A DNA stretch of 64,000 nt from Protula sp. h YS-2021. Taxonomy: Eukaryota > Annelida > Polychaeta > Sabellida > Serpulidae. The DNA lies in assembly GCA_949752745.1 (NCBI GenBank), contig OX457026.1, forward strand, positions 48,454,456-48,518,455, written 5' to 3'. Of this stretch, positions 51,800-63,557 are shown one piece after another. The notes under the pieces were generated by a model that saw only the letters and a program-made list of their open reading frames with translations, ran no database searches and had not been told where the DNA came from. The translations under genes were made by a program, and so were the position numbers. Numbering within the stretch: the first letter of the stretch is position 1; every line of letters begins with the position of its first letter.

Positions 51800-54020
51800 A
51801 CAGCTCGCCAATTTTTTCTCTTTTGAACTCTGTTCTGTGCAATAAAAACAATGCTCTTCGTGTGTGTACTTATGTTCTGTCATGTGCTGATGTGTGGACG
51901 ACACCCGTCATCCGCAGTCCCAGTCAGTTTGCTATGATACCAATTAAATACAGTACAAAGTTTGATCTTTTCATTCGTTCCGGTGCTTGGGGAGTAAAGA
52001 GGCTTTGTAGAATTAATGCACAAAAGGTGGTCTTTAGCCACATGAGCTATATTTTTCGTGTGGGGCCTCTCTCGTCTGTCTGTCCCTCTGTCTAGTCATC
52101 TTGCTGTCTGGAAATTTATTGCTAGTCCTTTGTCAGTTTTAGTCGAATCGCAGTAAAATCTTTAGGAAATACGGCCCACTTAGTGGGACCAATGTCCTTT
52201 ATTAGACCAGCCTTCTTCTTTGGCTGGTCTTATCACATCAGTAGACGGGCATGATTTTTCTCCTGCAGTGTTGCTTTTTTTTCTTCTTCTTGTTCTTTTT
52301 TTTTTTCTTTTTTAGGTTGCTAATATTCAAAATGCTAAACCCACAATGTTGATCGGATTTCCGTCAAATTGTACTGTGCATAAATGTTCACTAGGAGGGC
52401 CTCTGTTTATTTTTGGGAGATCCACCAAAACTTGACCAAATGGATGGCGGGAGCATTTTTTAATTAATTGTTAGCCATTTGTCAAAATGATTCTTCTCAC
52501 ATATTTTGGATCGGATTCCTCTTCAAACTGGTATAACTGGTATGTTTGCTCACTAGATGCTTCTCTTCTGAAAAGTTACTTTTTGCGATCCGTCAAAAAT
52601 TGGCAAAATGGAGGAGAGGGGGAGGACATTTCTAATGAAAAATGATTGCCAGTTTTCAAAAAAAAAAAAAAAAAAAAAAGCTTTGATCAAATTCCTATCT
52701 AATTTTGTAAAAATGTTTGCCAGATGGTTCTCTCGTGATTTTTTTTTTTTTTTTGCGATCCAATGAAAAGTTGACTAAATGGGGTGGAGACTTTTTGAAT
52801 TTATTGGTAGCCAATTTTCAAAATATTTCTTCTCCCACAATTTTGATGGGATTCCTTTCAAATGTTGTGCGATTGTTCCCTAGGTTGTTCTGTCTTGAAA
52901 AATTATTTTCTTGGCAATACGCCAGATATTGGCCAAATGGATGTCTCTTGGTGGAAAAAGCATAACTCAGACTGACTTTATCACAGTTCAAGATGAAACT
53001 GGAACCTCATTTCGCTAACGAAATGTTAAACACTTGACAAAAATTAAAACGCAAAAATACCTCCTTCAATGGGTTATTTCTTGAATAATATATTGCAAAC
53101 AACAGAGCTTGACTACGTCTCATGAGCCGAGTAGTGTTTGGTTTTTGTTGACTTAAGGTTTTATTGACTGATCAGGCATAAGCCGTGTTATCTATTTACG
53201 CAGTAAGAGCGCGCACAAAGCTAAGCAACTGTGTGTTCTGTGCTGTGCGTTAATGCTCCGCATTTACTTGCGAAAAAAGAAACTCTTTTCACATGGCGTT
53301 TTAAACAAGAAAATGAAATCGAAGGCAAAAATAATGTGTCATGCACACATTCATATCAAGTTCTACCGAAGTCCCAAGTTTTGTGGCCCTAGGGCCCGTA
53401 GTGCCAGTGGAGAAGATGGCACAGGAAATCCGATCACTGTGAAGAAAAAAAGATACCAACCGCTGCTCGCACAAATTCATATAGCCCTTGCAAGCCAGAG
53501 ACTTGTCAAGTGTTAATTAATTCTCGTGTTTCATATCTGTAAACTATATGTGTATTTTTCCACATGCGGATCACAGTCACCCTTAAACTGGCTGAGGCGC
53601 GTTGGAATCAATAATCAAACCCAATTCGAGTATGCATTTTATTGCGCGTTTCCATAACATCAAAGTGTGGAGAGTGCATAAACAAGCGAAAGTGACTAAG
53701 CCGCCTTTGCATCTTATTCAGCTACGATGTCGTTGTCGGAATGAACACAAGCTAGAAAATACAGAAAGAAACCGATGATGAGGATACATGCAATATTTAG
53801 CTATACAATTAAAATTTTCACCAACTGACCACTGTATTGTGATAGAATCGCAGTGCCAGTTCGTCTTTTGTTACTCTGACGGCACCTGGACACCGTCACT
53901 TGACGGTCTTACTTGGCTACCTGAGAGGTACAGACGTTGCTACTGGTTTCGGAAATGACAAGCTTTCTATGTGTAATGAGGATAGTAGGTTTGAAAGCTG
54001 TTTCCGTTGATTCTTGGCAG
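51800..54020 (+). other. Remainder of intron 7
   Basis: Contains the family 2 copy at 52030-52960. 53000-54010 has no recognised gene. A short frame at 53253-53516 has no domain. Confidence 0.5.
52030..52960 (+). repeat. Dispersed family 2 copy (GCGATCCGTCAAAAATTGGC core units)
   Basis: Head 'CACATGAGCTATATTTTTCG ... GGGGCCTCTCTCGTCTGTCT', then about four ~150-bp units. Each has 'GGATTCCTTTCAAA', 'TGTTCACTAG' or 'TGTTTGCTCACTAG', 'TCTTGAAAA', 'GCGATCCG.CAAAAATTGGC' and 'CCAATTTTCAAAA'. Related material occurs at 40990-41560, 56530-57330 and 59430-59530, all in introns of this gene. Confidence 0.7.
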
Positions 54021-54169
54021 GATAACTTTGTGGAGATGGGGGGTGTACGCACGCTGACCGCGCTGCTGCACTCTAAGGACGACAGACTGGTATACCAGGC
54101 CGCCTCCGCCCTCTCCTGCATCACAGCAGACTGTGAGGACAACAAGTTTGCCCTCGCCACCGACCACGG
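54021..54169 (+). CDS. Ubl-4TM-ARM gene, exon 8: canonical armadillo repeat
   Basis: 149 nt, phase 0 start, ends after two bases of a Gly codon (CACGG/GTAGGT). D-N-F-V-E-M-G-G-V-R-T-L-T-A-L-L, then VYQAASALSCITADCEDNK and F-A-L-A-T-D-H-G. This is the clearest armadillo unit in the protein (G-G-x-x-x-L-x-x-L-L ... A-A-x-A-L-x-x-I). Confidence 0.9.
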
Positions 54170-54858
54170 GTAGGTCCTAAAAGTACAATATCACCAGGGT
54201 TCCAATTAAGTTTAAAAGTTCTTGTAAGAAGTTCATTGTGTAAAATAAATGCACAGACAAACTGTAAAGTGTGCAGTTTACAGATGGCTGAAAATTTCTG
54301 TCAGCTACTTTGTAAAATCCCTGGTTTTTATTACTCGTAAATTTGACAGTTTGTCTAAAATTGTGTTTCGACGTTTAATCATAGTACATGTACTTAATTA
54401 ACATACTTGGGGTATGCTTTACGGCGATCAGTATTTTAAAAAAATAGCGATTTCGGTTCACGCTGTAAAATAAATATCATTTAAAACAATCTGTAAAAGT
54501 TTCAACCATAAAACCAGGCCAAAACAAACTAGCTGAAAATTTACAAAATGGCTAACTGAACCAGTTGTGTGTAAACTGCCTGATTTTACAGTCGCCTGTA
54601 ACTTGAACGCTTTCAAGACCGAACAAATTGTTAATTTTTAAATCGATGAGTTTCTATTTGCTTCTTCTGTCAATAGATTTTTTTTTTTTTTTTTCAAAAA
54701 AAAAAAAAATAGGATCTTGACTTGCATTGAAAATATTTCGGGAAAATTCAGTACTGTGTGACACCTTAAACAAAGTTAGAGAAGACGTGTCTTCAGCCGG
54801 GCGGCTGGCGACTGCTCAGACATGCGCCTTCATTCGGTACATTATTGGCTGGCGACAG
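54170..54858 (+). other. Intron 8
   Basis: AT-rich, with several 'TGTAAAAT...AACTGTAAA' phrases in both orientations that suggest an eroded TIR element. Not resolved. Confidence 0.4.
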
Positions 54859-54986
54859 GTTAGAGGACTTGTGTCACGCCGCCCGCTCCAGCAGTCTGCC
54901 CTGTCAGCGCCTCATCGCTGGCATCTTCCTCGACCTCGCCTTCAACTCCGAAATCCGCATGCAGCTCGCGTCCATGAACACGCCAG
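54859..54986 (+). CDS. Ubl-4TM-ARM gene, exon 9: armadillo repeat
   Basis: 128 nt: completes Gly, 42 codons, then the first base of an Ala codon (CCAG/GTAAGC). L-E-D-L-C-H-A-A-R-S-S-S, then L-I-A-G-I-F-L-D-L-A-F-N-S-E-I-R. Confidence 0.85.
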
Positions 54987-57515
54987 GTAAGCCAGTGTAA
55001 ACCAAATAAACAACTGTTACTCAGCTGCGGCATTAGGTGAGTAAGTATTTGTCAGTTTTTGGGCCTGGAGTTAGTAACGCACTTCATCATGCCCAACAGT
55101 ATGACCCGCTAAGGGTAGACTGTGTGGTTAAACAAGTCATCTAATTAACATCATGCCCAAAAAGTGAAAGCAGTACGCTGTCCGACTGGAAAATACCGGA
55201 CATACAACCCTGCTAGACAATATGCGACGTGGACAAACTCTACTTTGAACATTACCCTACAGGGTAATCTCCAACTTTTAGGAACCTGTCTGCTGATAAA
55301 ACGAACCTGAACCTTTTTCTGAGTTTCTGCAAAAGCAATATTGGTGCCTTTGATTATTTTTTAAAGAAAACTTGGATAAGTGGTAACTCTTGCTATTTTT
55401 GATTAACGGGCACAAGCCTGTGTTCGTCGCAAATTGAAATTACACATTGGATTCCAACTGCACTGTTTTATTGCAGTCAACAATTTATTATGATACCAGG
55501 GTACATGAGTGTACTATCCAGGATCATTGAACATACCATGAGCTGCAATTTATTATCCTGCAAAATGTAAAAAAAAAAAATCTCGAGTATTCGGGGACAA
55601 GGTCCAAACCCTGGTCAGGTAGATGCCTTGAAAGTAACGCAAGGACTGAAAGTGATACAGACACGCTGGAAACTTCCAGCAAATTCATGTTAATTCCGTG
55701 GAAGGCATGAGTCGAGGTAAGATTACTTCCACCCTCCTCCCTCCCGTTTGATAATTTTGATTTTGTGGCTATTGGCATTGCCGTAACACTTGTCAATTGT
55801 ACTTTCACTTGCAGTGGCCACTTGTCTTAAAAAGATATTAACGACCAATTTTTGCTGTTTTATTTTTTAATGTATTTTCCTCTAAGTTCATGTCATGAGT
55901 CGAGTATTTTCTAGTCGGGCATCGTGTGAGCGGGTATTTTCCAGTTGGGTATTGTCCTAGATCACCTAAAAGGTTACAGAGTATTGCTTTCTGCCGGCAG
56001 AACCCAAATGTCGGTTGCTATTACATGATCTTCTTTGGAATTTTAGACTAAAAAGTTTACCAAAGAAATCACCCCCTGAAAAGTCGTCTGACAAAATACC
56101 ACTGAAGGAAATGATTTCACTGAAGAAGACCACTGCCTGCATCTGGCGTTCTGTAGTCTGTGTTTAAACAACTGATTCAGTGCACGTGATATGTCAAGGT
56201 CATTGTAATCCGTATGACTGCCTGCTCCCTCATTATTCTACTATAATGCAACTAGAGCGGCACCTCGCTTCTTCTAAGGGTAGTGATACATTTTGAAACG
56301 TATTTACAGTAATCAAAACTTTTACCGGATTAGTGCAATTGATAATTCACCATTAATAATTGAGAATCGATGAGAAAATGGAAGGGCTATAGCAGGATTT
56401 CAAAATTATAGTGGTTAGAGAAAGTAAATACCCAGCTTAGTATATTTTCGGCACTTATTCTTTAAAACTGATACTAAATCAATTAAGTAATCGTCAGTAC
56501 ACAGAAACTGTCCTTCTCAGTCCCAGTTTCTACCTGACTATTACTTTTTTTTGGCAATTCGCCTTAATTTAGCCGAAACATTGGTCCCTCCTGGGAATTT
56601 GAGAGAAGGTAGTGTCCACCTGGCTATTACTTTTCATGGTGATTCGCCAAAAATTGGTGGAAATGTTGGCGAAACTTTTCATCAGCAAATTCTCAACAGA
56701 CGTAAAAGAAATAGTGATTAAATAGTTCTTGAAATTTTGGTTTAAGATAGCTTTCATTGGTGTTTTCCTGGCTGTTACTTTTATGTGATCCGGAAAGAAT
56801 TGGCGGAAATATTGGCGAACAACCAATTTCTTACTAAAATCTTCACTGCCGCTAGGAATATAATCTTACTTTCTTAAAAATAGAAGCGAACAGTACTATT
56901 TACCTACCTACCTACCTGTGGCGAGGTATCAAACCTCAGCCTGCCATGCTTCTGCTCTGACTTTAAAGTGGGATTAAAGGTAAGAGGTGTAAGTGTTCAC
57001 CTGGCTATTTGCTGTTACTTTTTTAGCACAGGTGGCTACTGGCCACATGTCCTATACCCTTCGAGTGAGGCCTCTGTGGTATGTCCGTCCGTCTGTGAAC
57101 TCTTTTTTTTTCTTTTTTGCATATCCTCTCAGTTTCCATCGGATCGTAGAAAATTTTGTGCAAATATGGCCTACTTAGGGGGACAAATGCCCATTGTTTT
57201 ATTTTTGCAATTCGCCGGTTTCCGACAGTTTGTCGAACCGATCACCACCTTTGCGACAAAGGCCTACTCCTCCTATAAATTTTTATTAAATTTGCTCAAA
57301 ATTTCGAAATTGTTAACACAACAATACAGCTGAGGTATTTTTCGCCTCAAAATTTCATACCGTACCAGAATTGAATAACCCCCACCCCCTGACACTCATG
57401 TAACATTTCGAATTTGTAGCTGTTCGCGTTTTTTAGGAGTTGCAATGAAACTTTTTGCAGAGAAAAGAGATATTTCGCGTAACAGAGGTATGATTGTAAC
57501 TGTGTGTTTTGACAG
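54987..57515 (+). other. Intron 9
   Basis: 2.5 kb. 56530-57330 is family 2 repeat material ('GTGATTCGCCAAAAATTGG', 'GAGTGAGGCCTCTGTGG', 'GTCCGTCCGTCTGTGAAC'). 54990-56500 has no recognised gene. Confidence 0.5.
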
Positions 57516-57730
57516 CCCAGGCGCTGATCGTGCTGTGCACGTCCAGGGACGCAGACACACAGCGGTTTGCACTGCAGACGCTAGAGCTGCTGGCCATCGA
57601 GAGCGCCGACATGATCTGTGCCCAGTCAGAGCTGCTAGACGTCCTGCTGGAGCTCCCAGCCCGCACCGTGGATACCAAGGTCTACATCCTCGCCGGCAAG
57701 ATCCTGCTCTACTATGCTGAAAATAAGCAG
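57516..57730 (+). CDS. Ubl-4TM-ARM gene, exon 10: armadillo repeats
   Basis: 215 nt: two bases complete Ala, then 71 codons, phase 0 at CAG/GTGCGT. Q-A-L-I-V-L-C-T-S-R-D, then FALQTLELLAIESADMI, then L-L-D-V-L-L-E-L and V-Y-I-L-A-G-K-I-L-L-Y-Y-A-E-N. Roughly one and a half armadillo units. Confidence 0.9.
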
Positions 57731-58063
57731 GTGCGTGGCTCGTTAGCGGACTGGTCTGTACAGCGGACTGGTCTGTAGAACCAGGAAGCACTTTGCCTCA
57801 CATGTTAGTGGGCTGTGCGGCTGCGGAACTTCTTGTTTATGCGCACCCCACTTTATACGGACAAACCAGTGAAAGTTATTTTGGAATCAAATAAATCTTT
57901 TGGAACACAGTAAGTCTTTGTGTTACAGATGTGCAGCGTCGTGTATTCGCCGGCCCAATATTGACAGATGGGCGGTTTGTCAAAACTACATATACATATT
58001 ATATATCGGGGCGCCCCGCAAATCAGACCGCTTTTTAGCAGAACCGAAATTCCTTTTTTTTTT

Positions 58064-58095
<32 letters not shown>

Positions 58096-59640
58096 GAAAC
58101 CCCGCAAATAGGACCGGTCACGGATCAAACAAAACACGCGTGTGATCAATAAACAATAGTCGATGATTCAAAATCAGAGGGATTATAATTTGGTTTTCAT
58201 TGAGGATCAATGTTTGTAATTGAGGTGGCGATTGGGACATAAACATAAAAGACTTGAGCAGAAAGACCATAGGAAACGCAGGGATTAAATCCTTACATAT
58301 GAATTACATCTCCAGTTCTAATTAACACTTGGCTACTGCATTTAAATTGCCCTTTCAGACCCAGAGATCAGCCATATAATTTCCCTCGAAAGGCCGAAAT
58401 ATTATGATTTCCAGCTAGTTTTTTTTTTAATATGGATAAATCCTGTAATTTTGTAATTTTAAAAGGTGTAGATATGACTATAAGTAAAAATATTTCAAAG
58501 TAGATTTTCGCCAATTAACTTTGGCATTAGTGCAATTAGTAATGGGCTAACAAATTGCAATCAACATTTTCAAAACCTAAATAGCGCAGAATAGCATGTG
58601 CAAAGAACTTTCTGTTAAGCTACGTTATGTAACACGTGCTTGCTTGCGAGTCTGTTCTATGCAAGGCCTGGTTTTATTTTGTTTTAAGTAGATTGTGATT
58701 AAACAGTAGTGGTATTCATATGCAATCTGGTCTGGATTGGGGAAATCTTAAGATTAGGCCCTCTACCTTCTGTTATGTGCCTGTTGTAAGAAGCAGAGTA
58801 TGCGCATGTCTCCTTGTACTATATCTTCATGCTTGCTTCTTTTTACCCATTTGTTCCTTCAGCAAGTGCGCTCTAATATAAATATCCCAGTTCCAGAATG
58901 GGACGTTGCACACAACCAAACACCAAACTATTCATATGCGTTTTCTGTTTGTCAAAAAACGTATTGAAAATGAAATGAAAACTGTGTTTTATTTATCATT
59001 CTGGTGCATTATTATGGATAATTATGCACTCGTTCACCATCATAAGTGTTAGATGAGATCAGCAAAGTCACATTATTTTTGAAATCGGCCTAAAATTGAC
59101 GGATCGGCACTTTGTCGAAGTGGAATCTTTTTCCACATTTCGCATCGAGACTTGTTTTGTTTGAGTTTTGTCCATATATTTTCTGAGAAACAATGAAGCC
59201 CATCTGTTGGAACTTCACACTTCTGTAACAACCGGCACTTTCTGAGATGTGATAAAATTTTATAATTTTGCATCGAGACTATGGAGTTTTATCCAGATAA
59301 TTATCAGAAACTATTACGTGAACCTTTTTGAAACTTTACACGTATTGCTGGTGTACAACGTAGTATTTTTAGCACATTCAACGTCTGTATGTACGTACGT
59401 ACTCATGTAAACTTTTACATCAAGTGCTTCTCCCACAGTTTTGATCGGATTCCTTTCAAACTTTGTTCCAATGTGCTCAAGGTATGACTCTCTTGAAAAG
59501 ATACTTCGGCCGAGTGGGGGTGGGGGGCAAAACAGAGTCAAACTTAATGGAGATTTGAAAAAAGTGTTAGCTATAAAGTAAGTGTCACTGTCTCTTGGGA
59601 TAGTGACATCAACTCAGTTCATATGCGACATATGTTTTAG
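57731..59640 (+). other. Intron 10
   Basis: 1.9 kb, with a long T-rich tract (58050-58095) and a single family 2 unit (about 59430-59530). No gene recognised. Confidence 0.5.
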
Positions 59641-59771
59641 ACATGCGAGGTGTTGCTCGATCACCGCAAGTGCAAGAAGTCGCTGCAGCAGTACGCGCGC
59701 ACTAAGGACTCCATACTGCAGCGCGTCGTAACCAAGGTGATTTACAGCACCATGGAGGACCCCGTGCTTAA
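59641..59771 (+). CDS. Ubl-4TM-ARM gene, exon 11: armadillo repeat
   Basis: 131 nt, phase 0 start, ends after two bases of a Lys codon (CTTAA/GTAAGT). T-C-E-V-L-L-D-H-R-K-C-K-K-S-L-Q-Q-Y, then ILQRVVTKVIYSTMEDPVL. Its last ~45 bases are the source of the repeats that fill the next intron. Confidence 0.9.
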
Positions 59772-59799
59772 GTAAGTACTCACGGTGTGCCCCCCCCCC

Positions 59800-60020
59800 C
59801 CCCGCTCACTGTGAGTGCCGGGGTGATCTATGGTGCCGTCGAGTACCCAGTCCTCAAGTCACTTTTCTTGCAGTGTCCCCGCGCTCACCGTGAGTGCCAA
59901 GGTGATCTATACTACAGTGCCATCGACTTCCCAGTCCTCAAGCCAGTACTCTTGCAGTGTACCCGCGCTCACCGTGAGTACCAAGGTGATCTACAGCATA
60001 ACGGAGGATTCCGTCCTCAA
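59800..60020 (+). repeat. Tandem array copied from the 3' end of exon 11, with cassette-exon potential
   Basis: Three units of ~84 bp, each CGCTCACYGTGAGT then RCCAAGGTGATCTA and ending in TCCTCAAG, diverged copies of the exon 11 segment ACCAAGGTGATTTACAGCAC ... GTGCTTAAG. Two units begin right after a good acceptor (CTTTTCTTGCAG before 59874, TACTCTTGCAG before 59958). The last ends at CTCAA/GTAAGA (60021). A segment 59958-60020 (63 nt) or 59874-60020 (147 nt) could be included without frame change, since exon 11 and the cassette both end in phase 2. The peptide ends STKVIYSITEDSVLK. Confidence 0.6.
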
Positions 60021-60029
60021 GTAAGAGAT

Positions 60030-60790
60030 CAGTGCGTCCCAATGCTCAGGAGGTGGAACCTACCTATATAATAACTGCGGGTCCTTTCGGTGCCGTCCTG
60101 CTGTTACTAGCGGCATTGTATAAGTTCTTCGCTGCTGATTCGCAAGTGTAAAAATCTGTCAACCCGAACTCAGTGACTGATCAATATTGTGCGTGTATTA
60201 TAACAGAGAATATCGTGCATGCCAGAAGTGATTGGACGTGTATTAATAGATTAAACCATTCAAAATCGAGTTTGTTACATTTGGCACGAAGATGGGAAAA
60301 ATCTAGTTTGACTGAGTTAGCGTTGATCATGCCGGAATGCTTAAATACGCACTAAATCGTGTGTACTAAGGGCCTGTTCTCCAAATCGTGATATCAGGGC
60401 AATTTCACTGGCGCCAGATCAGGGTAATCCAAAAATATCTGACTGTCTCAGCTGTTAAAACTCTAGTTAGTGCGCTAGTGTGTTCAAGACGGTTCGAATT
60501 CTTTGCACAAAACATGGTGGTCGAGCTCTTCATGTTTCAGGACCAGTTCTATCGAACACTCTGCCAAATCATCATAGGGATTAAAAATTGTCAAGCTGTG
60601 ATTTTAAGGAAAGACTCATTTATTCAAAGAGTAATATTTTGACTTGTTTTAATTTGTAGTTTAACTTTTCCTAATTGTTACGCAGTCATAAGAAGTTTAG
60701 AGGTAATCAAAATTTGTACGTCAGTCCGGTATTGTAAAGCGCATGGAATAGTGTTACACTGGCAATGCATTATGTAAGAACTATTTGTTG
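60030..60790 (+). other. Interval between the two exon-derived arrays
   Basis: No gene recognised. A 14-bp match to the BEL LTR start (TGTTACGCAGTCAT, 60677) is not extended. Confidence 0.4.
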
Positions 60791-60795
60791 TTATT

Positions 60796-61069
60796 AAGTA
60801 CTCCTGCCTTGTCCCCGTGCTCACTTTAAGTACCAAGGTGGTCTACAGCATAGTGGAGGATCCGCCCTCAGTTGTACTCCTATCTTGTCCCCCCGCACAC
60901 TAAGTACCAAGGTGGTCTACAGCAATGGGAGGGGGGGGGGGGTCCACTCTCAGTTGTACTTCTATCTTGTCCCCAGGCTCACTGTAAGTACCAAGGTAGT
61001 CTACAGCATAGTGGAGAATCCGCCCTCAGTTATACTCCCGTCCTGTCCCCGCATACACTTTAAGTTCCG
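60796..61069 (+). repeat. Second, more decayed array related to exon 11
   Basis: Three units of ~75-80 bp share 'TAAGTACCAAGGTGGTCTAC', 'AGCATAGTGGAG.ATCCGCCC' and 'TCAGTTGTACTCCTATCTTG'. The relation to exon 11 is clear in ACCAAGGTG.TCTACAGCA...GTGGAGGAT. Splice signals are lost. One unit has an internal G12 run. Confidence 0.65.
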
Positions 61070-61181
61070 CGTTTGGGTGTTAACACGTATGTCAGCCTCA
61101 TGTATGCAGTGTGTTGCATGCCTTTTGTAGCCTTTGGTTAAAAAACTGAATGGCCTGTGACATGTGATCTTTGATTCCCAG

Positions 61182-61273
61182 ACAACGGGGTAGGTACTTG
61201 GAGCTGGATGAAGTCCTCAAGTACATTCAAGACAATGCTGCCGACAGAGAAGTGTGGGACATGGCCGATCAAG
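61182..61273 (+). CDS. Ubl-4TM-ARM gene, exon 12
   Basis: 92 nt: completes Lys, 30 codons, then first base of an Ala codon (CAAG/GTGTGT). Q-R-G-R-Y-L-E-L-D-E-V-L-K-Y-I-Q-D-N-A-A-D-R-E-V-W-D-M-A-D-Q, helical. Confidence 0.85.
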
Positions 61274-61330
61274 GTGTGTGCTAGACTGGTGTAATTATGA
61301 AATATTAATATACCAATTATATATATATAT

Positions 61331-61780
61331 TACAGGGAATCTGTGAAATTAGGGATTTCATGAAATCCCTGGTGGATTTGTGTAATAACTTGCTCAATCA
61401 ATTTCGATGTTTTTATTGAGAATTTTCATGTTTGCAATGTAGTATTTTATAGAAATTAATAGTAGATTTTGAATTAATATACTCAAAGCACTCGATTGCC
61501 AAACTATCTTTCATGAGATACTTCAGTACCTGAATTCAGCTATATTTTTATCCTATGTAACTTATGCCACATTTCACGCAATATTCTGTTATTTTGGATG
61601 GTAATGTTACGAATTGCAATTCCTTTCGGTGTGAAAAGGGATACACAGTTTTGGAGAACCACTAAACAGCCTTCCTGAATGGATAATTTTTCAAAATAGT
61701 TCTATAATCAATATGAGCTTATTCATTACACGAATTCCCTAGGGATTTCATGAAATCCCTAATTACACAGATTCCCTGTA
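61331..61780. mobile_element. MITE 1 of three in intron 12
   Basis: 40-bp terminal inverted repeats differing at one position, starting TACAGGGAATCTGTG and containing the perfect 20-bp palindrome AGGGATTTCATGAAATCCCT. Flanks are TATATA-rich. 450 bp, no coding. Confidence 0.8.
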
Positions 61781-61811
61781 ACATATATAAAAGCAACATC
61801 TGTGTATATGT

Positions 61812-63446
61812 TACAGTAAATGTGTAATCAGTAAATTCACGTAGTTACTAAAAGTTTTAGGAATTACGTGAAATTACTGTCGGGGCCAGGTATTACGCGA
61901 AATTCCTAAAATCTTCAGGAATTTCATGTATTTACTGTTTTCAAGGGTGTTTTATTTCACAAATTTCCTAAACATCAGTTAGTAAATAAACGGCAAAAAA
62001 AATGGAGGAGCACGCTCACATGTACTTAGCTTGTCATAGATTATTTCGACCTTGGTGAGTCTTTTTTTCATCTTGAATTGCAATTTGTGAACTCACTCAC
62101 CCAAGGTGACATTTGGTGTCATTTGCCGGAGATGGAATCACATATTGAGACCTTTGCTTTCATCTCGAATTGCAAAGTTACAAAGCTAAAATCACTCGTG
62201 AGTCCCCCATATCAGCATTTGCTTTCAGTAAAGACACGTGTTTCTGTATTTGAAACATTGTTAGAACTCTATTTGACCATGATGCGTTTGTTTTGATTTG
62301 AGTGAAGACATGTACTTTGTATTCGAGTTGAGTGAAGACATGCATTCTGTTGTTGATTTGAGTAAAGACATGCATTTTGTATTTGACACCATGGTAGAAG
62401 CGATGTATTTCATCACTGCAGTATTCATTCAAGTCTTGAGGTTTATTAGACAAGCATGTAACGGACATGACCCAGCCGAGTTACCAAACAAGGAAAGAGA
62501 GACAACCTCTGAAACGAATACTGTTAGGTTAAAAAGTGAAGAACTTTATTTCTGAACGTAACTTTTTCATAATTTTAATACACAAAAACGAGTTTTTCCG
62601 GGTGGAAGCTACCCTAAAAGGGATGTTGGAGAGGTTGGGTTTTGACGATTCACGTATTTACCGACATTCACACAATTTTAGAAAAAAAAATTAAAATTCC
62701 AGCATTTCGGCATTTTTTGTCATTTTCGAAAAAAAGCAAAGCCCAGGTGAAGCAGCACCTAAGAAACCTTCGATTAAAATTTTATAACTATTTGAAAAAA
62801 GACTGAGAGAAATGAATGGCTTGATAATTCAGTTATTTACTACCATTTATTCAACTTTTTTCCAAACTTCAAAGTTCCGCCATTTCGGCAGTTTTTGGCG
62901 AACCGCGAAAAAAATAATAGTCTGGTAGGCGAACTTCTAGGGAACATCCCTGCGTAACATTTAAACGATTGGAGTAAAACTGTAGGAGAAGCATTTAAAA
63001 AACAGGGTCAAAACGGGCACAAAAAGTGCCGCCATTTTGTCAGTTCTTCGTTAATCGTCAAAAAAAAGTACCAGCCAGGTGGGGGACCACCCAGGAAACA
63101 TTCCTGCGTAATATCAAAACGATTGGAGCAAAGCTGTAGGGGCGAGTAGCATTTTAAAGAAAAAGTTTACCATACGCACACACGCATACACATTCAAGCC
63201 CCCTATAGTGATACGACTAACCCAGTCCGACAAAGTCGGCTGGATTAATAAAACGTTAACACATTGTTTTTGTTTAATTCACAGTTTAGTAATTTCGTGT
63301 AATTACTGACCTCCTGTTTCAGTTATTACATGAAATTCCTGCAGATTTTAGGAATTTAGCGCAATTCCTGACCCCGACAGTAATTTCACGTAATTCCTAA
63401 AAGTTTTAGGAATTACGTGAAATTACTGATTACACAGATTTACTGT
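61812..63446. mobile_element. MITE 2, long-TIR element in intron 12
   Basis: Terminal inverted repeats of about 140 bp (61812-61950 and 63290-63446) begin TACAGTAAAT.TGTGTAATCA and contain stacked shorter inverted repeats around AGGAATTACGTGAAATTACT. The interior (62000-63240) holds a 30-bp direct triplication (62298-62387) and several ~150-bp units with 'CCGCCATTT.GGCAGTTTTT', 'GGAAACATTCCTGCGTAA' and 'AACGATTGGAGTAAA.CTGTAGG', so another repeat is nested inside. Confidence 0.75.
62298..62387 (+). repeat. 30-bp unit repeated three times
   Basis: Units start TTGAGTGAAGACATG at 62298, 62328 and 62358. In one frame each reads L-S-E-D-M-x-x-V. It lies inside MITE 2, and coding use is unlikely. 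Confidence 0.8.
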
Positions 63447-63557
63447 AACATATAGATATGTATAAAACGCACAATGGTGTTATTCGTGAGGCCAGACAAG
63501 TTCTCAGCAGCAGTAAGGCCCAACCTTTTAAAAGTATACAGAGTGGAGTATATATGT

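Noticed and set aside
53253..53516. 87-residue basic frame in intron 7
   Set aside because: No domain recognised and no splice-site support.
54180..54620. Possible TIR element in intron 8
   Set aside because: Repeated 'TGTAAA' phrases occur in both orientations, but no clear termini or target duplication could be aligned.
60677..60690. Solo LTR start (TGTTACGCAGTCAT)
   Set aside because: Only 14 bp match the BEL LTR and similarity ends at once.
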